In this document: piece by piece, positions 58,523-64,000 of the stretch
How positions within the stretch are numbered: the stretch's first letter is position 1
Layout of the letters: the number at the start of each line of letters is the position of its first letter
Assembly (NCBI GenBank): GCA_019186965.1
Contig: JABARV010000008.1
Coordinates: forward strand, 41,991 to 105,990
From: Turneriella sp.
GTDB taxonomy: Bacteria; Spirochaetota; Leptospiria; Turneriellales; Turneriellaceae
Direction of reading: 5' to 3'
DNA: 64,000 bases
Notes under the pieces: generated by a model
The model's database searches: none
The model's input: only the letters and a program-made list of their open reading frames with translations
Told to the model about the DNA's origin: nothing
Made by a program: the position numbers and the translations under genes

Positions 58523-59863
58523 GTGCTGATTCGCTTTTTTCTTCTTTTCGTTTTTATCTTTGGAGCTACGCCTGCATTTACATACCGTGTCGTTTTAGAC
58601 CCAGGCCACGGCGGGCGTGATTTAATCCCGTACTCGCTTTACGGCGATAAATTCGATCGCCGCACAGGAGTTTATCTTGACCGCTTTCGCGAAGGCGCTC
58701 GTGTGCGCGGCGTGTGGGAATTCGAGGTTATGTACGACATTGCGCAAAAGGCAAAAGCGCTTCTCGACAAAACAACAACCGAAGAAGGACGGCGCGAATT
58801 CAAAAAAATTTTACAAAAATACGGAAAAATTACAAACGGCGAAATTGAATCTATTGAAACTTTTATTTCACGCCCTGCAGGTTATATAGAAAGTTATTTT
58901 GAAAACCGCGACGATCCTAATTCCCGCTTTAGGCTGTACGATTATCCCAACCAAAAAACAGGCGCTTTAGAAATGGGGACAATCAGCCGAATTAACGCGC
59001 TTACTCCCGAACTGGTAATTACCCTCCACTTAACGCACACGCATGCACCTTCCGAAGGCGCCATGGCAACAGTAATTACACCTGCGTACAAAACATACAA
59101 AACTGCTCTTGAATACGTGCAGGCAAACAAGACAGAGCGTAAAAGGTTAAGCAATAATTTTGCAAAAAGCGTTTGGGCAAATTGGTTTATCTTCGATGAT
59201 CGCTATAAAAAATTTTCAAGTTTTATGGCGGATGCTTTTATTTACTTTATAGGTTTTTGGTCGAAGCCTAATGGTGTACAAACCGATTACAGCCGTTTTC
59301 GGGGGTATCGCCACAATTTAGTAACATGGCAATACGCCGATTCGGATGCAATCGTCGAATCGCTTTATGCACAAAACGGAGAAAGGTACGCGACAAATTT
59401 AATTTCTTTTGAGCCGAAAGGAAAATTTTGGGAACGCGAAAAGGCAGAACCCGAAACATGGCGTCGCGAAGGGGGGCCTGAAAATTTTGGCGGCGATAAC
59501 CACTACGCGGGAATGGAGATTTTACGCTTCGTGCGTAATGCGTTTATCGTAAACGGTGTCGATACCCAACGCAGCGCACCTAAAATTTTAAAACCATACA
59601 TTTCAACATGGGCTGTACCAACCTACGTGAACGCAGTTGCCCCGTTTGTTGAAATTGCACACACCGTCTCGAAACGCGATTATTTGCGTATGGCGAAACA
59701 CCGCAAAATTTACGCAGAAGGTGTTGCGGTTGCAGCGTATTCCCTCCTTTACGGGCTTTCAACTCCACACACAAAAATGGCGGCAAAGGGGAAAAAAATT
59801 GATTTAGCAAAATATGAAAATTTGGCAAGCGGCAATTATTTTAAACAGGTGACAAGAAATTGA
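58523..59863 (+). CDS. N-acetylmuramoyl-L-alanine amidase family (Amidase_3-like) protein
   Basis: 446 residues from GTG 58523, which gives a signal peptide (LIRFFLLFVFIFGATPAFT). The start of the mature protein VVLDPGHGGRD is the Amidase_3 zinc motif, ELVITLHLTHTHAP fits the second His motif and FVEIAHTVSKRDYLRMAKHRKIYAEGVAVA the C-terminal Glu region. The domain is enlarged by ~200 residues between motifs, as in some leptospiral homologues. It would cleave peptide stems from glycan chains in the periplasm. Confidence 0.78.
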   Translation: MLIRFFLLFVFIFGATPAFTYRVVLDPGHGGRDLIPYSLYGDKFDRRTGVYLDRFREGARVRGVWEFEVMYDIAQKAKALLDKTTTEEGRREFKKILQKYGKITNGEIESIETFISRPAGYIESYFENRDDPNSRFRLYDYPNQKTGALEMGTISRINALTPELVITLHLTHTHAPSEGAMATVITPAYKTYKTALEYVQANKTERKRLSNNFAKSVWANWFIFDDRYKKFSSFMADAFIYFIGFWSKPNGVQTDYSRFRGYRHNLVTWQYADSDAIVESLYAQNGERYATNLISFEPKGKFWEREKAEPETWRREGGPENFGGDNHYAGMEILRFVRNAFIVNGVDTQRSAPKILKPYISTWAVPTYVNAVAPFVEIAHTVSKRDYLRMAKHRKIYAEGVAVAAYSLLYGLSTPHTKMAAKGKKIDLAKYENLASGNYFKQVTRN

Positions 59864-60273
59864 AAAAGGCGGATTTAAATCGGCATAAAAAAATTTTACT
59901 AATTTCGGTTTATACCAGTTTTCTTTTTTTCTTTATAAATCCATTAGGCGCAGACCCGTTTTGCTTTGAGCATACGCAAGGAAAAACGGCAAGCCGCATG
60001 ACTTTTAATAGCGACTACAACGTAATTAGCAACGGTATATACCGCGTAAGTGTAGGCGGAAAAATACGGCGTACGGCAAAATTCCACGGTACAAAATCGG
60101 GTACAGTGTATTTAATTACGTTTAGCGGCAAAATACCGTATAAAACTCCAAAAGGCGACACGAGCATCGTGTGGACACGCGATGGCAACACGATACACGT
60201 CCCCATGGAAGGGCGCAACAAACAAACGAAAAAAGCAGCAGAGTACACAGCGGTATTTCGGGCATGTAAATAG
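59860..60273 (+). CDS. Small exported protein of unknown function
   Basis: 137 residues from TTG, overlapping the amidase stop as TTGA. Signal peptide (ILLISVYTSFLFFFINPLGA) and a basic beta-rich mature domain (GIYRVSVGGKIRRTAKFHG, YLITFSGKIPYKTPKGD) with two Cys at its ends that could pair. No family recognised. Coupling to the amidase suggests an envelope function. Confidence 0.65.
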   Translation: MKKADLNRHKKILLISVYTSFLFFFINPLGADPFCFEHTQGKTASRMTFNSDYNVISNGIYRVSVGGKIRRTAKFHGTKSGTVYLITFSGKIPYKTPKGDTSIVWTRDGNTIHVPMEGRNKQTKKAAEYTAVFRACK

Positions 60274-60280
60274 AAATTTC

Positions 60281-62017
60281 ATGTTGCCGCACGGACTCTA
60301 TTATGTGCCGTGCATTATGTTTCAATGGACACAGTCATCCGTTATAATCCAAATTCGTCTTACTGCTGCGCTCATCCTTGTTTTTTATACAGCGACGCAT
60401 TTTTTAAACCATGCTCTTGGGCTTTTTTCCATCGATGCAATGGAAGTGGGGCGCCATTATTTTCTTCTTTTTTGGCGTAACACTGTTCTACAGTTCCTTT
60501 TTCCGTTGGCGTTATTTTTGCATGTATCGAGCGTTTTGCTACGCCTTATGTTCCATAGAAACTGGAACTTTTCGACGCGTGAAAAAGTAAAAATTTTTAC
60601 GGGGCTTTCAATACCCTTTTTTCTTTTGCTGCACATTGCCAGCACTCGTTTAGAATGGTGGATGCACGGTTTCAACGACACATACTCGTATTATTTATAT
60701 TTCAATTTCAAAGGCGTGGGAATTTTTCTTCTCCTTGCGATGACAATCCTCATTTGGACGCACGCATATTTGGGGCTTACCGATATTTTACGCCTCAAAA
60801 CCTGGTACGAGCGTTACCGAACCACTTTTGCGGTTGTATTTACCGCAATTCCTGTGTTGGGTTTATCGGGAGTTATTTCCGCAGCGATGCAGGTGCACCG
60901 CCTTGCGAAAGATAGCCAATGGCTTGCACGTGTTGCAGAAATCCATGGTAATCCCCAAATTGCCCAGTCAACGCAGTATTTTTATTATAGTGTTCTCATT
61001 GCAAGCTTAGTAGGCCTGCTTGTTTTACTTTACTTCACCCGTACAATGGTACTCAGGCAAGTTGCAAAAAAATTATCAATAACCGTTACTTACACAGATG
61101 GTAGGCAAATTCGGATCGCTCCCGACACAACCCTTCTTGATGCAAGCCTCATGAACCATATCGAACATGCACACGTATGCGGGGGAAACGGCCGTTGCTC
61201 AACTTGCCGTGTGCGCGTTCTTTCAGGTGCAGAAAATTTAAGTTTGCCCGAAGCGCGCGAAACAGCACTACTTACAAAAGTTCAAGCCGAAAAAGATGTA
61301 CGTTTGGCGTGCCAAACAAAAGTGAAGGGTGATGTAAAAATTGCGCTTCTCATTCCACCACACAAAGCGACACCTGCGGGTGCAGCACAACTATTAAAAC
61401 CGCATACGCGTAGCGATGGAGCAGAAAAACAAGTCGTTGTTTTTTTCTCTGACCTTAAAGGATTTACTTCGTTTTCAGAACACAAACTACCGTACGATAT
61501 TGTATTTGTACTCAACCAATACTTTCGCAGTATGGGAAAAATTATCGAAGAGCATGGAGGCTTTATCGATAAATTTATCGGTGACGGAATCATGGCTGTT
61601 TTTGGACTCACGAGCGACATCCACAGTGCGGCGCAAAATGCGCTTAAAGCTTCGTTTAAAATGCAAGCGAAGTTACAAGAAATTAACAATTTTCTCATTG
61701 AAGAAGTTACAAATCCGTTGCAAGTGCGTATTGGCCTCCATGCCGGAACTGCAATCGTGGGAGAGATGGGCTACGGTACAGCAATGCAAATAACTGCAAT
61801 CGGGGATGTCGTAAATACAGCAAGCCGCATGGAACATGCAAATAAGAAAACTGGGACATGGCTTCTTTTTTCCGAAAATGTAGCAACCCTTGCGGGCGCT
61901 TCGACAGATGCAATTAAATTTCGTGCACGCGTCCAATTGCGTGGTAAATCCGACACGCTCCAAGTTTTTGGCATTCCAAGGGACGTAAATTTTACCGAAC
62001 CTAATTTGTGGCCGTAG
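60281..62017 (+). CDS. Membrane adenylate/guanylate cyclase with 2Fe-2S ferredoxin domain
   Basis: About 578 residues from ATG 60281 (ATG 60317 is an alternative). Six or more helices with several His (about 15-250) are followed by a plant-type ferredoxin domain (HVCGGNGRCSTCRVRV...LACQ, C-x5-C-x2-C...C) at about 265-350. A class III cyclase follows: VFFSDLKGFTSFSE with the first metal Asp, DKFIGDGIMAVFG with the second, then VRIGLHAGTAIVGEMG. Redox input to cyclic nucleotide output is the likely scheme. This domain set is known in Leptospira. Substrate (ATP or GTP) is not resolved. Confidence 0.9.
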   Translation: MLPHGLYYVPCIMFQWTQSSVIIQIRLTAALILVFYTATHFLNHALGLFSIDAMEVGRHYFLLFWRNTVLQFLFPLALFLHVSSVLLRLMFHRNWNFSTREKVKIFTGLSIPFFLLLHIASTRLEWWMHGFNDTYSYYLYFNFKGVGIFLLLAMTILIWTHAYLGLTDILRLKTWYERYRTTFAVVFTAIPVLGLSGVISAAMQVHRLAKDSQWLARVAEIHGNPQIAQSTQYFYYSVLIASLVGLLVLLYFTRTMVLRQVAKKLSITVTYTDGRQIRIAPDTTLLDASLMNHIEHAHVCGGNGRCSTCRVRVLSGAENLSLPEARETALLTKVQAEKDVRLACQTKVKGDVKIALLIPPHKATPAGAAQLLKPHTRSDGAEKQVVVFFSDLKGFTSFSEHKLPYDIVFVLNQYFRSMGKIIEEHGGFIDKFIGDGIMAVFGLTSDIHSAAQNALKASFKMQAKLQEINNFLIEEVTNPLQVRIGLHAGTAIVGEMGYGTAMQITAIGDVVNTASRMEHANKKTGTWLLFSENVATLAGASTDAIKFRARVQLRGKSDTLQVFGIPRDVNFTEPNLWP

Positions 62018-62046
62018 GAGTGCTTAAAACGCCATAGGGGATGTTT

Positions 62047-62104
62047 AAAAAGTCGCGAACCGCGCCTACGGAGCGCGGCGTTTTCGCTCATTCGGCGACT
62101 TTTT
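62047..62104. terminator. Compound hairpin terminator
   Basis: AAAAAGTCGC (62047-62056) pairs with GCGACTTTTT (62095-62104), enclosing a second stem CCGCGC/GCGCGG. The outer stem ends in T residues. It follows the cyclase gene by 29 bp and precedes the repeat lipoprotein. Confidence 0.75.
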
Positions 62105-62190
62105 AGGCGGCTCCATGGCCTAAAAAAGCGTCGTATTTATTCACTTTGCACCGTCTGTAAACGATAAACATAAAGAGGGAACGAGTTTAT

Positions 62191-64000
62191 ATGCAAAGTA
62201 CGAAGGTTGTGCTATTGCTATTTGCGTCATTTTTCGCTGCAAATTGTACAGGAGGCACGTATAGCAAGTTTTTTGAAAAATACGACCTCGATTTTTCAGA
62301 ATACGATGGCGTTAATATAACAGGAAATCCCGTATATACACCCACCCTTGTGTATACGGGCGGCACAACTGGCTACGCCGACATCACTTGGAGCGCTCCT
62401 GTTTATGGCGATGCTGCAAAAACAACAGGACTTGATAGCGCTGATTTCACCCTCCTTTTTACGCAAAACGGCGGTAATTCGACAAATGCAACTATCGCGT
62501 GTGTCACCGATATTCTAAGCGTAAGTTGTCCGGGTACGCCACCCGTTTCTGGCGCAACACAAATGCGTGTACACTTAACCCACACAGGGGCAACTTCGGG
62601 GGTAGAAACTATACAGTTTAAGGCAGCAGCTAATTCTATTTATAACCCCAAAGGAGAAGTTTTACCTATAGCTGCCGGCTCGTCGCTTATTTTTCTTCCC
62701 GACAGGTTTGCTCCAATTGTGACGAACGTCACATCGTCTACACTAAACGGTGCGTACAAAGCCGGCGATACAATTTCCATACAAGTCGTCTTTAGCGAAG
62801 GTGTAATTGTTTCGGGAACACCGCAGCTTACACTCGTAACGGGCTTACCCGCAAGCACACCAGTGAACTACGTTTCGGGTTCAGGTTCAAACACCCTTAA
62901 TTTCACGTATACTGTCGCTGCGGGTAATTTTAACGGCGATTTAGACTACGCCACAACAACTGCGCTTACCCAAGGTACGTCAATACAAGACGCGGCGGGT
63001 AACGGTGCAAGCCTTACGCTTGCCGCACCAAGTAGTGCCGGTTCGTTGGGAGCGAATAAAGCTATTGTTATCGATACAACCCAACCGATTGTCACCAACG
63101 TGACATCGAGCAAGGCAGATGGCACGTATAAAGCCGGCGAGGTGATCTCGGTAGAAGTGGTCTTTAGTGAAAGCGTGGCCGTCACGGGCACACCGCAGCT
63201 GACACTGGAAACAGGGACAACAGACAGAGTTATCAACTACACCGCAGGTAGCGGCACAAATACGCTTTCTTTTAGTTACACCGTCGCCTCGGGGGATACA
63301 TCCGCCGATTTAGATTATGTATCAACGGGCGCATTAGCCTTAAATGGCGGCGCTATTTACGACACTGCAGGTAACGGTGCCGTGTTAACGCTTGCGACAC
63401 CAGGTGCGGCAAATTCATTGGCAGCGAACAAGAACATTGCTATTGATACGGTAGCGCCTATTGTTACCAATGTTACTTCTTCTAACCCTAATGGTATATA
63501 TAAGATGGGCGACACTGTTTTTATCCAAATTGAATTTAGTGAAAATGTGGCCGTCACGGGCACACCGCAGCTGACGCTTGAGACAGGGACAACAGACAGA
63601 GTTATCAACTACACCGCAGGTAGCGGCACAAATACGCTTTCTTTTAGTTACACCGTCGCTTCGGGCGATACATCCGCCGATTTAGATTATGTATCAACGG
63701 GTGCTTTAGCCTTAAATGGCGGCACTATTTACGACACCGCAGGTAACGGTGCTGTGTTAACGCTTGCGACACCAGGTGCGGTAAACTCATTGGCAGCAAA
63801 TAAAGCGCTCGTCATTGATGGTGTGTCGCCAACTATTACGAACGTTACATCATCGAAACCCAATGGCACGTATAAAGTGGGGGAAATAATTTCGGTAGAA
63901 GTGGTCTTTAGTGAAAGCGTGGCCGTCACGGGCACACCGCAGCTGACGCTTGAGACAGGGACAACAGACAGAGTTATCAACTACACCGCAGGTAGCGGCA
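62191..64000 (+). CDS. Large lipoprotein of tandem SWM/Ig-like repeats (partial)
   Basis: The frame begins at ATG 62191 and is open to the end of the window (over 600 residues). A GAGGGA site lies 9-10 nt before the ATG. The signal peptide ends in lipobox AANC (Cys19). After a unique ~150-residue N-terminal part come near-identical 124-residue units, each with APIVTNVTSS, GTYKxGDxISxxVVFSE, GTPQLTLETGTTDR, NTLSFSYTV and DLDYxSTxALALNGG. This is the repeat found in many bacterial surface adhesin-like proteins (SWM/Ig-like). Likely outer-surface protein; ligand unknown. Confidence 0.85.
   Translation, partial: MQSTKVVLLLFASFFAANCTGGTYSKFFEKYDLDFSEYDGVNITGNPVYTPTLVYTGGTTGYADITWSAPVYGDAAKTTGLDSADFTLLFTQNGGNSTNATIACVTDILSVSCPGTPPVSGATQMRVHLTHTGATSGVETIQFKAAANSIYNPKGEVLPIAAGSSLIFLPDRFAPIVTNVTSSTLNGAYKAGDTISIQVVFSEGVIVSGTPQLTLVTGLPASTPVNYVSGSGSNTLNFTYTVAAGNFNGDLDYATTTALTQGTSIQDAAGNGASLTLAAPSSAGSLGANKAIVIDTTQPIVTNVTSSKADGTYKAGEVISVEVVFSESVAVTGTPQLTLETGTTDRVINYTAGSGTNTLSFSYTVASGDTSADLDYVSTGALALNGGAIYDTAGNGAVLTLATPGAANSLAANKNIAIDTVAPIVTNVTSSNPNGIYKMGDTVFIQIEFSENVAVTGTPQLTLETGTTDRVINYTAGSGTNTLSFSYTVASGDTSADLDYVSTGALALNGGTIYDTAGNGAVLTLATPGAVNSLAANKALVIDGVSPTITNVTSSKPNGTYKVGEIISVEVVFSESVAVTGTPQLTLETGTTDRVINYTAGSG
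62703..64000 (+). repeat. 372-bp tandem repeat array
   Basis: The motif CACACCGCAGCTGAC recurs at a fixed 372-bp step (copies near 62818, 63190, 63562 and 63934). Copies 2, 3 and 4 are nearly identical in their middle at the DNA level, copy 1 is older. The array continues beyond the window. Confidence 0.9.

Noticed and set aside
62946..63980. Three long minus-strand reading frames with the same sequence opposite the repeat lipoprotein
   Set aside because: They recur with the 372-bp repeat, have no ribosome site and are the antisense shadow of the tandem array.

Overview
The window reads as a chromosomal segment of a Gram-negative spirochaete of the Leptospirales type (Leptospira/Leptonema/Turneriella-like). 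This is inferred from gene content, not from a marker gene: tandem small heat-shock proteins, a CarD regulator, a bactofilin, a DUF1554-type lipoprotein, a possible DUF1564-type protein, many lipoproteins with relaxed lipoboxes, a membrane cyclase carrying a 2Fe-2S ferredoxin domain, and a respiratory, MEP-isoprenoid metabolism. TTG and GTG starts are frequent, and several promoters sit so close to the start codon that the mRNAs look leaderless. No rRNA, tRNA or CRISPR array was seen.

Layout. 0-10 kb: Hsp20 pair; ispD, PIN-TRAM protein, carD, DCC oxidoreductase, malate dehydrogenase; CheY plus REC-like/PilZ signalling; LptF/G permease, coaX, HtrA protease. 10-16 kb: the membrane half of complex I (nuoJKLMN) with ATGA overlaps, cut off from nuoA-I by a stretch holding a 59-aa membrane protein and a decayed transposase. 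16.8-30 kb: ogt, ECF sigma with a probable membrane partner, H+-pyrophosphatase, a free lipoyl-domain protein, nucleosidase-coaB, ArsC-like protein, a 534-bp defective insertion element, trpB-ispF, serA, an orphan sdhC. 30-46 kb: a TrmA-fold protein without its catalytic residues, a NamZ-like muramidase, a diiron ferritin-like protein, vapBC with a clear operator, a DUF1554 lipoprotein, a GC-rich outer-membrane protein between mobile remnants, a cardiolipin-synthase-like protein, an IscR-like Rrf2 regulator with its own operator, two unrecognised exported proteins, an FGE-like lipoprotein, and pdxA with no standard start codon.

46.5-56 kb is the most interesting block. On the minus strand lies a respiratory cluster: Crp/Fnr regulator, a perfect TTGAT-N4-ATCAA box, a small membrane subunit, a CuA-type subunit II, a heme-copper subunit I, and a 44-aa CoxIIa-like peptide. 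Then, after a strong hairpin, come a 734-aa fusion of cytochrome b, two 4Fe-4S clusters and an MvhD-like domain, a TPR lipoprotein, SCO, a small membrane protein, a DUF3365-type heme protein and heme A synthase. Subunit I keeps all heme and CuB histidines but has Gln where oxygen reductases of the A and B types have the cross-linked Tyr. That change and the Fnr/Dnr-type box suggest a nitric-oxide reductase-like enzyme.

56-64 kb: a 260-bp inverted-repeat element of a family seen at least three times, an ArsR-methyltransferase fusion, a monoheme cytochrome c, an Amidase_3-type protein, the ferredoxin-cyclase, and the start of a lipoprotein made of 372-bp tandem repeats that runs off the window.
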